Positions 42,845-55,761 of a stretch of DNA of 64,000 bases are shown here, piece after piece. Within the stretch, counting starts at the first letter, position 1. Every line of letters starts with the position of its first letter. Position numbers and translations under genes: made by a program. The stretch is taken from the NCBI RefSeq assembly GCF_964204865.1, contig NC_135257.1, positions 13,104,151-13,168,150 on the forward strand, given 5' to 3'. Source of the stretch: Styela clava (lineage: Eukaryota > Chordata > Ascidiacea > Stolidobranchia > Styelidae). The notes below the pieces were generated by a model, which did no database searches, had not been told where the DNA came from, and saw nothing but the letters and a program-made list of their open reading frames with translations.

Positions 42845-43139
42845 ACTATACCCACAAATTTTATTCAGTTTTCAAGTCGCCTATGTACGAGACTATTGGT
42901 CAAATGACAGACTACGTTCTATCACCGCTGGCTATGAGATGACGCAATCATTGCTATTGCGTTTAAAAAAAAATCAATACAGGATGTACTGAGATAGAAC
43001 GACCATGTACTGTTTTAATGCTGGACTTATCATATTCGAAGAAGTAACGAATTGTTGGTTCGCCTTATACTAAAGTAGCGATACAGTCAATTAAAGGTTC
43101 GTTATAGTATATAATAGCAGTTTTTCTTTGTAGTTATAT
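42845..43139. other. No gene recognised
   Basis: AT-rich spacer between transposon copies. Nothing recognisable. Confidence 0.3.
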
Positions 43140-43148
43140 ATTTTAGTA

Positions 43149-43351
43149 GGTGACCGTACATTTGAACCCACGTACATTTGAACCCATGCGTATATCCACG
43201 GGTTCAATCTATATGCGGGTGCTAAAACCCATGGGTTAGGGTTAGTATGGGTTTAACTATCCGTGAAACAAAAAAAATTTTATAGGTGCAATAGCATACA
43301 GGTGCAATTGTCATGGGTTCAAATGTACGTGGGTTCAAATGTAATGGAACC
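43149..43351 (-). mobile_element. MITE family 3, copy B (9-bp TSD)
   Basis: 203 bp, reverse orientation relative to 38450-38652 and nearly identical. A perfect 9-bp duplication attttagta flanks it (43140-43148 and 43352-43360), supporting Mutator-like mobilisation. Confidence 0.9.
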
Positions 43352-43360
43352 ATTTTAGTA

Positions 43361-45791
43361 ACCTACAAATGGGTTTTGTATACACATATTTGGGTAATTT
43401 TAAACTATTGTATAGAAGTTCTAACTATACTATTCTAGAGAATTATAATAACGTTCATTCATTAAATATCCGATTTGAATAGAGTCCCTTAGTACTTTAT
43501 TGAAATATTATATGTGTATACAACTGAAACATTTGAAACCGCGCGCGTCACGATATACATGAAATACTGAAGGAATCTGCTATTGGTTGATAAAGGAGGT
43601 GGGTCGCGGTAGTGGCGGAAACACTAAAATAATTCCCTCGCGATTTATATGACTCGGTACTGCTTCACTTAGCCTGCGTTGTTTATACTTTAAACAAATT
43701 ATGCAAGTTCTAAATCTCTGAATAGTATTTAGGCATTTGGATGTAAAAACAAAATAGCATGTCGATCCCCGAGAACCGCGTAAATATGACAGCAAATTAT
43801 TAGTTGATTACGGTTTAATGTCTGGTGATTCGTGGACGAATAAGCATGCTGCATGATTAAGTTCATGTACGGGCTAGATTTAGAACAACCAACCTGGCGA
43901 AAATTTATCGCTGATCCGCCGAATATTTCTTGTAATCTTCGTAATGTTTCATAAAATTTCCTGCAAGTACGCAAGAGTTATGTTAAATGTTTTAAAAAAT
44001 ATTTCCGTCACGTCATGCTGATAACGCAACCTCACGAAGTTTATCAATAAATTATGTTGTTCATTCCTATTTCAGTCGACATCTTTGAATTTAAACCGGA
44101 TTTATTATTTTTGGTAGTGGAAACGGAAAAAATTTTCGACTAGTTGACAGGAATAATGTTTATGCTGTAGGAAGGTAGAAGTCAGACAACTGCAATTTTT
44201 TTCTGTAAATTTGATATTGTTGCAATAAAATCAGATGCAATACTGAATATATTACAAAACTATTACTTAGTACAGATACGACAGTCGTGATCGATAAGTA
44301 TTGGTGGAAAATTCATTTAGTATCAAAGTTTCAATGTAAATTGAGGTGATGTATTTACTAATGGGCTAATTTTTTTCGTGCTGTTTAACAAGCTATTTAT
44401 GAAGGTCGCGTATTTATGCGTCTAAAATATTCAATACCTGATATTTAATTTAGTGGTCAGATTTATAATGATTTCGTTCCATATAAAAAATAAAATAGCG
44501 GAGCCTTCAAAAATAGGTAATGAATATTCAGCGGTAAGAATAAAGCCATTCATTGTTTTTCATTTTGAAAACCCTTTTGCGCTTTGGCCTTATCGATTAT
44601 ATTACGAACGGAGTCGGATTTATCGCACTTAGTTTCCTAACAGCTGTCGTCAAGTGGAAAATTTCATGCGTTGCGCTTTTAACCTTAGCAGTCTATGATG
44701 CATGCTGTTTGGTTTTTGAAAAAAAAAACGCCGTTTGCTAGGTTTTGAAAAGGGATATTTGCCTAACAGATACTACGACACTTAAAAATTGTCTAACCAA
44801 GGCATTTTTGCTGAAAGAGAGTATTCCCGCGTCGATTAGTTGCCTCTCCATAATTACGAAGACCATTGGCTAATATAATGGGTGGGTTACAGGAGTGGCT
44901 TCGTGTCTTCGATTCATTCAAACGAGAAGGAGAAATACATTTCAATCCAATCGGAACAAGAGTCGTTAAAACTAAGTTTCTCGTTTAGTCTATCTATTAA
45001 ATTCCGCGGTAGTGATGTTTAAGGTTGACTCCTCGTTTGGAGGTGCCTGAGACCCAGGTTTCAGAAATATTTACACGAAAAAATAAATTAGATATAAGTT
45101 TAATTAAGTATCAATCTTTAATATTAATTTGAGTCATATATATACATATATATGTGTCGTTTTGAAATGTAGTTTGATAAATAGCGGGAAGGGATGGGCG
45201 CTTAGTGAGCCACAGAAGATAAATCGATAGTAGTATAATTTGAGTGTTGTAATTTGTTTTCATCATTATAGGGATTTCAATATGAAACCTATATTTTTTA
45301 AATCAAGATAAAGGTATCATATAGACTTTGTTACACGTCGATAATATAGAGTTAAATTCGCTTTGAAAAATAAAATGCCGATATCGTGCTAAACGTTTGC
45401 CATATAATAGAGTTAGTCGGAATTTTTAAATATTTCCATGACGCATATTTGACAAGAATCGAGTATTAGCGCTAAGAAAACCAAATAAAAGCAGATATGC
45501 AGCATTGATTTTACTCAAACGATGTGAAACTAAACGAGGCTTGAAAACAGGATTAATAAGTAAAACCTATATAAATTATAAATCCAGGGTTTGAGCCATT
45601 GTTAGCGGGTCCATGCCCGGCTAAACAGTTCTTACCTGGCAAGTATCACCCAAGGCATAATTGAGTCGTTTTATCTGATTGAAAATATTTGCATTACGAT
45701 GTATTAGGCTTTGTATAAGCTATTTATTGTACAATAAAAAAGGATCTTCCAACTCTTTGAATTTGCAGAAAATATCCAATTATTTTGCATA
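43361..45791. other. Intergenic, upstream of ASPG
   Basis: About 2.4 kb of AT-rich sequence without a recognisable gene or clear repeat. A possible splice acceptor (tttgaatttgcag) lies about 25 bp before the ASPG ATG, so a 5'UTR intron is possible. Confidence 0.35.
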
Positions 45792-47768
45792 ATGAACTGC
45801 GCTAACAAACACGTCCTCGACAAAAAGTCAAATATTTTAAACCCTCTACCAGTCATTGAAGATGAGGGCCAAACCTTTTTCATACGAAATGGTATTCTTC
45901 AATGCACCCAATTTTTGTTGCCTCGTCGTCGACTATCAGTTGGAGCAGATTCCAAGGTTCTTGTCATCGTCACTGGAGGAACGATTGCTATGAAGAATAA
46001 AAATGGTGTTTACGTTCCGGAAAGTAATTACATTAACGAAGTGATAGAGAATAGTCCGATTCTGCACGACAAAGAATCTGCTAAACAGCAATCAATCTAT
46101 TCGAATAATAAAACTAACTGCGACACTCATTGGTTTGTGTTACCAAAGCTATCCTTGAAAGAAAAACAAGTCATTTATTGTGTAATGGAATATGATGTCT
46201 TACTGGATTCTTCGAACATGACAATTGACGATTACAAACGCATCGCCCGTGATATCAAAGCTAATTACGAGAGTTATGATGGTTTTGTAATTCTACATGG
46301 TACGGACACCATGGCTTACACAGCATCGTTTTTATCATTTATGTTTGAAAACCTGGGTAAATCGGTAGTTTTAACAGGGGCTCAAGTGCCTTTATGTGCA
46401 ACACGAAGCGATGGCGTTGACAATTTACTTGCATCTCTTCTCATTGCCGGTAACTACACCATTCCCGAAGTGACACTGTTTTTTCATCACCGACTTTACC
46501 GAGGTAATCGCTGCATCAAAACTAATAATGAAAGTTTTCAAGCGTTTGAATCTCCAAACTGCGATCCTCTAGTCGCGATGGGCGTTGATATCAAAGTTAA
46601 TTGGGATCTTGTGTGGAGAAGTGCTATTCCCAAAGCTTTTTCAATTCACATCGACATGGAACAGAACGTTGTTCTTTTACGTTTGTTTCCCGGCATCACT
46701 ACAGCCACTATCAGAGCTTTCGTCAGTCCTCCTGTTGCTGGCGTAGTTTTACAAACTTACGGAGCTGGCAATGGTCCAAGCAATCGAAGAGATATTTTGG
46801 ATTTGTTAACTAGCGCTGCCAAGCGCAATGTTTTGATTGTTAATTGTACTCAATGTCACCAAGGTTCTGTCGCAGCGTCTTATGAAACGGGAAAAGTCAT
46901 GGAAGATGCTGGCATAGTGTCAGGGTCCGACATGACACTTGAAGCTGCATTAGCAAAGATGTCGTATTTGTTGGGAAGAAAAGATTTGACACACACACAA
47001 AGGATGACTTATTTAAAAGAAAATATTAGAGGGGAATTAACTAGACACGAACCTGTATCAGAATTCAAGAAAAGAAACGACTTTTTCGATGCCGTAGCAG
47101 CTTCTATGAAATTGAGCTCGAAATCCGAAAGACACAATCTTCGCGCAGCTCTTTATCCTCCAATGTTATGCTTTGCTGCTTTGAATGATGATATTGATAC
47201 ATTAGAAAATATGAGAATTCAGGGTGCAGATTTGTGTTCTACTGATTACGACGGTAGAACTCCGCTGCATGTCGCATCTTCAGAAGGTAATGAAGATGCT
47301 GTCAAATACCTGTTAAGTAAAGGGGCTTCTGTTTACGCCAAAGATAGATTTGGGAGCACACCATTGGAAGATGCTATTCAATTCAGAAAATTTCACATAA
47401 TTCAATTGTTGAGAGAAGCTGGTGCACACCTGCTCGTCACAAGTTTACAGCTTGGCTGCACTTTGTGTGCCCTCGCAAGCAATAACGATATCGAAGGTCT
47501 CAGAGCGTGGAGTGCTGGTGGTGCAAATATGTCAGCAACAGATTACGATTCACGATCGGCTCTACATATCGCTGGGAAATTAGGATCAATTGAAGCAATC
47601 GCAATTCTATTAAATGGTGGCGCTGATCCATCCAGTACAGATAGGTTTGGCAAGACAGTTTTCGATGAATGCGCGGACAAAATATCGGCATTAATCAAAG
47701 AACACGTCAATAATCATAAATATACAATACCAAATGGACGCGATGAAAACATTAGACCGATTATGTGA
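45792..47768 (+). CDS. ASPG: L-asparaginase with C-terminal ankyrin repeats
   Basis: 658 residues in one exon. This is the cytosolic type I asparaginase of animals (also called 60-kDa lysophospholipase), which hydrolyses asparagine to aspartate and ammonia. The catalytic domain has the first threonine motif TGGTIA (61-66) and the second HGTDTMAYTA (169-178), with GAQVP (196-200) after it. The C-terminal part carries ankyrin repeats: a repeat-like unit around 455, DYDGRTPLHVASSEG (about 485-500), and DYDSRSALHIAGKLG (about 583-597). Length is a little above the human protein (573). The start Met is supported by an upstream acceptor-like site and no earlier in-frame domain. Unlike vertebrate genes it has no intron in the coding region. 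Confidence 0.96.
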   Translation: MNCANKHVLDKKSNILNPLPVIEDEGQTFFIRNGILQCTQFLLPRRRLSVGADSKVLVIVTGGTIAMKNKNGVYVPESNYINEVIENSPILHDKESAKQQSIYSNNKTNCDTHWFVLPKLSLKEKQVIYCVMEYDVLLDSSNMTIDDYKRIARDIKANYESYDGFVILHGTDTMAYTASFLSFMFENLGKSVVLTGAQVPLCATRSDGVDNLLASLLIAGNYTIPEVTLFFHHRLYRGNRCIKTNNESFQAFESPNCDPLVAMGVDIKVNWDLVWRSAIPKAFSIHIDMEQNVVLLRLFPGITTATIRAFVSPPVAGVVLQTYGAGNGPSNRRDILDLLTSAAKRNVLIVNCTQCHQGSVAASYETGKVMEDAGIVSGSDMTLEAALAKMSYLLGRKDLTHTQRMTYLKENIRGELTRHEPVSEFKKRNDFFDAVAASMKLSSKSERHNLRAALYPPMLCFAALNDDIDTLENMRIQGADLCSTDYDGRTPLHVASSEGNEDAVKYLLSKGASVYAKDRFGSTPLEDAIQFRKFHIIQLLREAGAHLLVTSLQLGCTLCALASNNDIEGLRAWSAGGANMSATDYDSRSALHIAGKLGSIEAIAILLNGGADPSSTDRFGKTVFDECADKISALIKEHVNNHKYTIPNGRDENIRPIM

Positions 47769-50059
47769 ATATTAAACCTAGTCGACGGTACTGTGATATC
47801 CTGCACTGGACGTTCACGTCAGGTTATCGGAATTTTCTTATCTCTCCAGTACGTTTTATAAAGATCTTTCGTTTAATATTATGTCAATTTGCGGGAATAC
47901 GTATTAACCTTTATCTTAGGACTTGGATTATAAATTTTGTAGCATATTTTTCTTATAAATCCGCGATGAACTGAAAACTACAAAACTTGCTGAACCCAAT
48001 CCTATCTCTAGTTTCGCAAATTACATACCTTAAATAATTTACATATATTGATTGGAACCAAATATTTAATAATAAATTTTATAATAATATTTGATCATAG
48101 ATTTATATATTGAATAAGTTCAAACATGTAGAGTTTCTGTCGTATATAACTGTAGTTTGTAATATTCATCACACAACTTTTATTTATTTATGTTAGGAAA
48201 GCCACTTTGACTCACATGACTTATATTTGTTTGAATATACAAATTGGTTGATGCAAATTTTTATTTTTCCCAAGGTGAACCCAAAAAATCAAATCAAAAT
48301 ATCAATATTTTAAAAGCAATCGACATTCATCGAGTATTTTTATAACGTATTTCCGGTCTACACTGTTCTGAGACACAATCAAATTATTGCACGCTACAGT
48401 TATTAAATGTACCATACTGCTTTCTTTGTAACCATTACATCATTTCAGTTTCAATTTAATTCACTACTAATAATTTGCCAGCATTCTAAATATCAAAATA
48501 TTATAAATAAACAACGTCATTTTATATTATTATAAACATTTACAAGACCACGCACTAAAGTCAGTGCATAGCCATGGTTTTTGGTATAACATGCTGTAAT
48601 ATTTAAGGTAGATCAGGCATTATACTTCATAATATTGTATGAAGCAACTGATTCGATTGAGAAGCTAATCAAACTAAGACAGAAATGACATTCCTTTAAT
48701 TGCGTTATTCATATTTAATATTGTGTGTATGATCTGTTCATCGAATTGAAGCCTGAAAATCGTGTTTTAAATAATATTTTTGTTTTGTAAATGATCTTAT
48801 CTTTACCTATGAATTATTACCTTCAATATACGTTCTTGCACATGCAACAATTGAGTATACACAAATGTTCTATACACAAATTAATATCTATATTTTATCT
48901 CGAGTGTTATTTCAAAAATCTTTTGTTTACTTATATTTTATTTTGTTTGTGAAAAATGTGAATCTTCTGACATTAAGGGTACACACTGAATGCTGAAATT
49001 AATTTAAATTATAGCCAATATGTTAATACTTTCCCGAATGCTTCCGTGGAAACCATTTGTTGGAATATGGGTATATTTTTATGTTTTTCATTGACATTCA
49101 ATTCAATTTTCTTACCCTTAATGTTAGTTTTTAATCATTTTTATTTCATGTTTGAATATGAAATTTGAATTTTTTCGATGGAGAAGGATTCATAACTTCA
49201 CTTTCAGACTATAGTTCCTAATTAGCTTCTGCTTTAAACATTGAAGTTCATTGTTATTGTCTGAAATTCTATTAAATGCATTGAACAAAAATGAAGTTTT
49301 TTTTATATACTTAATGACCCTACTGTACATTTTGCAGATAACATGATAGCTACGTGAAATTTATGCACGACCGCGTTATTTGAGAGGAATCGAACCAATG
49401 TTTAAACACACCGAATTTAAAGGGGGATTTTAAAGTTGTAATATATATATTACAATCATTCTGGACGTTCGCATGAAAAATTAAATGGTGTACATATTTA
49501 TCTAGTCTAGGGAACTAACTAATCAGTTGAACAATAACTGATTTATGACGTTGGTGGCTGCTACCGTCGCGTGCGTGTGTATTTTTAAAATTCGTCGCGT
49601 TCAACTATCTAATCTGTTCGAATTTTCTTAACAAATATAGGAAATATATTGATACGGGCTTGGTCAATTTCCCATTTAAATATAATGATTTTGCTCGTTA
49701 TCGGTTTTTATTAGTTTTCTTCGAGATTCAGTGCACCTCAATGCGCGGTAATGTTACAGATTCGGTAGCCATTGATCTCGGGGCATGTTTCGCCATATCA
49801 TTAAAATGTCTTATCTTTAACTTTAATGCATCGATACAATAAAATTTGACCATCAATTGAGGAAAACCGAGAAGCTCTCTGTGTGGGAGATAGTTGTGTT
49901 TTTTGTATTGTCTACACTCTACATGCAAACTGGTTGTTGTTTGGTTTGATATTAGCGGTTGTTTCATTATCGCTGTCATTGCACTTGAGAAGTTGGGGTT
50001 GGGACAAAAAAATCGCCTGTATTGCCAGAGCTATTGTCTTTATCCATTGCCTTTTCTCT
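47769..50059. other. ASPG 3' region and intergenic sequence
   Basis: Very AT-rich (47.8-49.4 kb), probably including the ASPG 3'UTR. No gene recognised. Frames at 49660-49979 are chance. Confidence 0.35.
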
Positions 50060-50282
50060 AACCCGTTGGTATTGTTGACACCCATTGCCCTTCACATCAA
50101 GTCTAGTATCCTCATCCTTAGCCTAGACATCTGGCTCTCCTCCCCTCAGTTTCATTCTCCAGGATGTTCCGTTCGATGCTATCGTTTTTTACGAAATAGG
50201 TATTCAACAAATCGGCTCTGCCTTTCTTTGATGGTCCGCATCAGCAAGCGACCGACCTGCATTCTTTTTAGGACTACAGCAT
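50060..50282 (-). pseudogene. Decayed LINE fragment (C-terminal region of a reverse-transcriptase ORF)
   Basis: The minus-strand translation gives VLKRMQVGRLLMRTIKERQS and then, after a frame break, SIERNILENETEGRRARC. This resembles the segment just after the RT in RTE/CR1-like LINEs, where phrases like RSLMRTIKERQ and LVLTGKIEGRRSRGRQR are usual. The plus-strand frame at 49883-50353 is its shadow. Only about 70 codons survive, with at least one frameshift. Confidence 0.55.
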
Positions 50283-50289
50283 TTGAAAA

Positions 50290-52640
50290 AAAAATTTTCT
50301 GTTCACGAAATTCAAACCACATCTCAGCTTTTTGTCGGAATAAAACCATCTAGATTGACTTCAAAAACATCTAAAATTATCTAGACTGGAAAACAAAACC
50401 AAAATTTTTTCAACGTCGGCATTTAAATGACGTTGCAACATTGCTTGCTTACATTGCTGCTGCCGTGCTATTGTTCCACTTTCTGACTACTAGATGGGAG
50501 TTTTGTAGCTGACTTTCTGCCCTGCCGATAATGTTTCTTAAGATAGCTAAGTTTTATGACAGCTGACGAAATGTACGTCGTGTGTTGCCGACAGGAAACA
50601 AAGACACGCTTTTTAATACAATCGAATTTGCAGGTAGTCTCTGTTTCAGCTGTTTATATGAGATACTGAAAAAAAAACTTTGGCATATATATACACTTTA
50701 TACAGCTATATAGGGATGGGCAAAATAGAATACCGAATCCGGTGAATTTGAATCCCAAAGTACTAGAATCCAGCAGAATCCGATAACAGGATTCTGTTTC
50801 CGCTTCTTCGGCGCCGTGTGTCAATATTAGTCTCCCGGATTTCTGATTTATTAATCAGTGACATGTACAATTTTACTATCTAGTTCGTTTATATTAATTA
50901 TTATTATAGGTGCCGACTTACTGGCGATTTTCCGATTACCTGATTGCAACAATCTTAAATTTTCGGAATATGTGGTGAAACATTCTTTTATTTTAAATTG
51001 AATGACCTTTCGCGGCCTTCGAGTTCTCCCGGAAATGATATGTACCCGTTGTTCCATGTTAAAACATCATTTGCGATTGATTTAGATTAAACTTATTTTT
51101 ACTACGCCTCGTTTCCAAAAATACAAATTATTAACGCAAAACAAGGCGTTTTGTTGCATTTATTTTACACTCCCATTGAAATTCGTGTTTTTTGGAATTC
51201 AAGTCGCCAATGAATCCGCTCCTGTCGTCCAAGCTCGACACACATTTGGTCGAGTGTCGGGCGGTATTATAGTCGACGATAAATTAAAAAGTTGCCACAC
51301 GTTGTCACTATTGACGGACATTATGCAAAGCGTATCGCCAGGTCTGGATAGATATATAACAATAATAACTGAAAATTAAGATTTTGCAATAGAAATGAAT
51401 TTGTCAATCTATGTTATTTTACGAGACTCGTTCGCAGAAAATAAACACGCTGACATACTTGATTTTAATTGATAGTCGTTAAATTTATTTTAACCATTAT
51501 TTAATGCGCCCTGCCAAGTGCGGCACCCGTTGCGGCCGTATAAATTATAGTGGCCGCGGTCTTGTTTGTGTGTTTTCGGCGCTCTCACTTTCATAATTGG
51601 ACACGTAGTGGACATAACCATCGTTTTGTTGTTCTTGTTCTTTGACACGTTTTGAAGAAACCGCTTTTCTCTTTGATTACTGGACCAATTGATTTGAAAT
51701 TTTCAGCGGTTAAAGATGGAATTTTTCTCCAGAGGGCTATTACTTTCATTTTTGCTATTACGTCATCAAAATGATGTGACGCTACGTGTCCATATATTTG
51801 AGCATAGCTCTCTTGTAATTTAATGTTTTTTCATACATATAATTTGTATTTCACAAATCAGTATTAATGCGCTATTTATTTTAACATATAAGTATTTAGG
51901 ATCACATAAATTTTGAACAATTCGTGACAAGAAGTAATTTGTTAAAACTTTTATACAGTATTCTATTGTCCTGTTTGGTAACAACGAATCCAATCTATAT
52001 TGCCTTTTAAAATTGTAATCGGTCAATATTGTGAGAAAAATTCCCCTATTTAAATTATTCTATATTGCTCATTCCTACAGTTATATTACTCTCTCCAGTT
52101 TTATGATAAAAATCCCTTGGATTTCATATCAGGCATATAATTTAAGTTTCATTAACTTTACATATAATTCTAAATACTATTCGTTTAACAATTATACACA
52201 TCGCTTTTTTATTTCCCAATGAATAATATTTTGAACGTTGAAAAAAAAGTCTTTCATCGCTTCGTTGATTGTCCAGGACTCACATCCGTAGGCCTATATC
52301 AGAACTTACCATACGTAACACGTTAGCCGCCTTTTCTTTGTGCCAAGACACCGATTTCGTGCACCCATAACACTTTTCATATTCATAAAGGCTACTTTAT
52401 AGTTTTATGAACGAATTGTTCTATCTCAAATTCTGACATGAGTCACTCACTAAGTTTCTCTTCTGTAGGACGAACGTCGTAGTGACAGTGCCGATTCACG
52501 GTTATCGTTGGGTCATTCTGCAAAACTTTTGCTTACAACGCCGTATTTCTGTCACTTTTTTTAAAAATATATTCACCTATTAAAAATAGTTTTGACTCTC
52601 TTCCTTCATATACCACGGAGCCTACAACATCACATACACT
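50290..52640. other. No gene recognised; repeat debris
   Basis: AT-rich. A segment about 50713-50790 (GGGATGGGCAAAATAGAATA and following) looks like a repeat terminus. About 51676-51705 shares CAATTGATTTGAA with the reverse of 59325-59345, suggesting a dispersed repeat. No coding exon was found. Confidence 0.3.
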
Positions 52641-52645
52641 TAGAG

Positions 52646-53637
52646 CAGGCCTGTACAACATACGGCCCGTGGGCCGCATGCAGCCCGCCAGATCATTCTG
52701 TGCGCCCGCAGGTTATTTGGAAACACCACTTCTCGGGTCTAACAATCAAAGCCGGCATTGTTATGCAAGCGCGCCGCTACTCCGATCATATTCGAAATCG
52801 TGAGATTTAGGTTTTGCACTAGTTTCAATAAATATCAAACTTTGTGTGAAATTGGTGTGACCTTAGCGAACTCTAAAATTCGTTGCGCGACCCCTCGCCC
52901 CCCAGTTTGGGAAACCCTGATTTAGATATCTCAGTATTCAGACTGAATCACGCTTAAAACAACATCGGTATACAATCTCACACCCATTAGTGGCTAGTGC
53001 ATATTAGCAACCTATTAATTATTTACATTATTTTTTACTAGCAGTTTATGAAACTGAAGTTTCTTTTTTGATCAAATTTAGAACTTAAAAACAATTTCTT
53101 CATTTATCAATGGTGCAGAAATTCTCGCACAAAAGATATTGCTATTTACTGTAAAATTTCAAAATAAATTGGAGCAGATTTTGTAGAAAATGTAATTTAA
53201 CAGACAGAAATATCCAATAATGGTAGATATGACCAAATAAATTGTCATACATATATTTGGGACGTTTTTACAAAACTGAACCTGAGTAAAATATTTTTCT
53301 GCAGTCAGTTTTTTTTACTGCAACACGCAATACCTAATTCTAATAAAAAAGAAATATTGAAAATGAAGGGTGGCTTTTCAAGGTAGATGAGCCATTGAAT
53401 ACATATTTGCCATCTCATATGCAAAAATACTGTACCTTGTTTTTACCCACGAAAATAAGATTTTTCATATTTTTAAGCTCCCCAGTAATGAAAGTGTTTC
53501 ATTAAATTTAACTGTTTCACAATATTATTTTGATTTGTAGTGCATCTTGTGAAATATGTATGTGGCAAGGTTTGCGGCCCGCCGGGCCTTCGAATTTATG
53601 CCTGCGGCCCTCGTGTTATTCGAGTTGTGCAGGCCTG
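52646..53637. mobile_element. hAT-like element with CAGGCCTG ends
   Basis: Left end CAGGCCTGTACAACATACGG and right end (inverted) CAGGCCTGCACAACTCGAAT. Both are followed inward by CGGCCCG-rich sequence, as in Charlie-type hAT elements. The flanks share cttagag, but the right copy is displaced by about 6 bp, so the target duplication is imperfect. A second terminus-like sequence (GTTTGGGAAACCCTG, about 52904-52919) lies inside. No intact transposase. Confidence 0.7.
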
Positions 53638-53650
53638 CTAAGTCTTAGAG

Positions 53651-55008
53651 CTATGCTTAGAGAGATAGAAACAGTAACAATGTCATAAAAGCAAACAACC
53701 AAGAAAGGGAGAAAATAAAAGTATAATCAACTACAATGACCTTGGTGAAATCGTTTATTGGACCAGTGGATCGTTTTGTAATTACGGTATGTTGTTGTTT
53801 TCTTTGCCGGGCCCATTGCTTTCCTTTACCCGTACTCATTTTTTCTATTCTTGATGACTGACATACAAACTCCGACGTTACTAGTTGCTAGTAATAGGAC
53901 TCCTATCCTATCCAGTGTTGCATGACACTCCCAGTGTGACCCTTCTTAAAGTGAGGGTCAATCGCGATTCACGAATCAAGGTTTGGTGTTGTACGTATGG
54001 ACGTCTGCACCAAAGTGAATGTAACTAACTTGGGCCTGCACGGTAGGCGGTAACGGTTCCGAGTTCTGGAGGAAGCTAACACTCGGCGCAACCTTATAGC
54101 CAACCTGTATACATGGAATCATCTATGAGGATTGTACCGGTATAGCTTCACTCATCTGTGTACGCGTTAAAGTTTGAATATTATATCAATAAATAATGAC
54201 TTATTTTAAACGCCGTGACCGCGCCATGGTGTAGGCATGTGTAATAATAAAAATATATTCTGCCAGATTAGCCAACTGTGTTGCGCAATCAATGGGTTTG
54301 CGGTATCGTAATAACCTTGAGCACCATTGGTAATTCTGTAATTGCGGAAAACAAAATCATGACATGAGTAGGGATGCAATTTTCGAATATTTCATTTAAA
54401 ATCTGATTCTATGAAACAACTAACCAAAAGGTAAATTATGAATAAATAATATTAATGGACTGAAGATTGAATAAAGTTAGTACAAAATTACCCGTTTTTT
54501 TTAAAAGGTATAGTTTTTGTTTTCTTATAAATTTGACGTTTAACTCTAGCCAACAACCGATGATTACGAGGAACGAAGAATAAGGAAATGATATTATATT
54601 GTTACCGTAAAGAAGCATTTTTTATATATTGACATAGTTGTATAGCTTTTCAACATTTTAAGTAGTTTACAAAATTGAACGAAGCCATTCATCCATTGGT
54701 GCTTAAAAAACTGTGACTGGAACATGGGATCTGCCTAGGAATCGCAATGGTTACAGCTCCAGTTCTGGGGCCGCAGTATAATCGAACTGTGCCTTCGGAG
54801 CTTCATTTTTAACCTTAGTCCAAGCTCCAGCTGACTGTGATTCATATAAAATATTACAACCCCAGGAGTGTTACGAGATGTTGGGTAAACGCTCATGTAA
54901 TTTCCTTGTGTATTCTACTTATTTTTTTTAATAGAATCAAGTCGTTTTTCTAAAATTGTTTCTTCGAAATTCTAACAGGAAAAATTGCCCGTTATTTAAA
55001 CTAGTCTA
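53651..55008. other. No gene recognised
   Basis: Spacer sequence with short chance frames. A TACCGGTA palindrome occurs near 54136. Confidence 0.3.
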
Positions 55009-55009
55009 C

Positions 55010-55215
55010 ACCGGTAGACTGGGTAGGGCGCATCAAGTTAAGCATTAGGAATATGCTTGCAAGCATACATCTGATCAACCTATGTGGGTTCGCGTCCTGT
55101 GTGGGATAATTATGTGCGAGAGATGCTGGACTCCTCGTTGCTGTGGGGTGGTTCATATAACCATTGTTCGGCCAAGGCTTGTAACTGGACGAGAGGCCTT
55201 GGTTCTTTATAGACA
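55010..55215 (+). mobile_element. Diverged tRNA-derived SINE, copy 4
   Basis: Recognisable but decayed relative of the SINE family. Matches include TAAGCATTAGGAATATGCT for the head, TGTGGGTTCGC, TTATGTGCGAGAG and GCTGGACTCCTCG. It is clearly older than the other copies and lacks the tail. Confidence 0.7.
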
Positions 55216-55428
55216 TAGCATTAATATTTCTGAACTAAATTCTCATTTGACGTTCCTACTGAGATATATAATATGCCTGTGGGAATATAATATCACTGGG
55301 CCTATGAAGTTAGCTGAGGAGCTTTGTTCAATTGTTGTCAATATTTATTACGTATTTGATATTGGTTTCCTTTTAGATTTTAGGCCCAAGGGCAAGTATA
55401 TAGTACAACCATATTTGCAACCAAAATC

Positions 55429-55761
55429 ATGGGAGTGACCAGTTTTTTCTACAACACCTTATTCAGGACAAATGTGAGATACATAACAACCATCATCATT
55501 GGTGGACTGACTTTTGAACAAGTTTTCAACAGAACTACAGCACATATATTCAGGAATAAAATCAATGAAGGGGTAATCTATTTTATATGAAAATATCAGA
55601 GTGTTTTTTGCTTATATTATTAGACATACACTGGATTATTAAACATACTTTATACACCTATATCTGATATGCAATCTTGTTTACAGAGAGGATTTCCATA
55701 CTTTGAAAAGGAATTATTGTTGAGAAAAGCTAATGCCGATGAAGAAGATGATGATGAGTAG
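55429..55761 (+). CDS. UQCR10: Cytochrome bc1 complex subunit 9 (two exons)
   Basis: Exons 55429-55572 and 55687-55761 (GGG|GTAATC donor, TTACAG acceptor, phase 0) encode 72 aa. The small mitochondrial inner-membrane subunit of respiratory complex III has one transmembrane helix (RYITTIIIGGLTFEQVF, about 17-33). It ends with the conserved INEG before the intron and an acidic tail (DEEDDDE). Pattern LFRTNVRYITT...FEQVF...INEG matches the family (human LFRRTSTFALT...FERAF...INEG). The length is slightly above human. Short proteins like this are easy to miss; the identification rests on these motifs plus the clean splice sites. Confidence 0.87.

Noticed and set aside
49883-50353. 156-codon plus-strand frame as a membrane protein
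   Set aside because: Hydrophobic appearance comes from reading the antisense of a decayed LINE fragment; no domain and no splice context.
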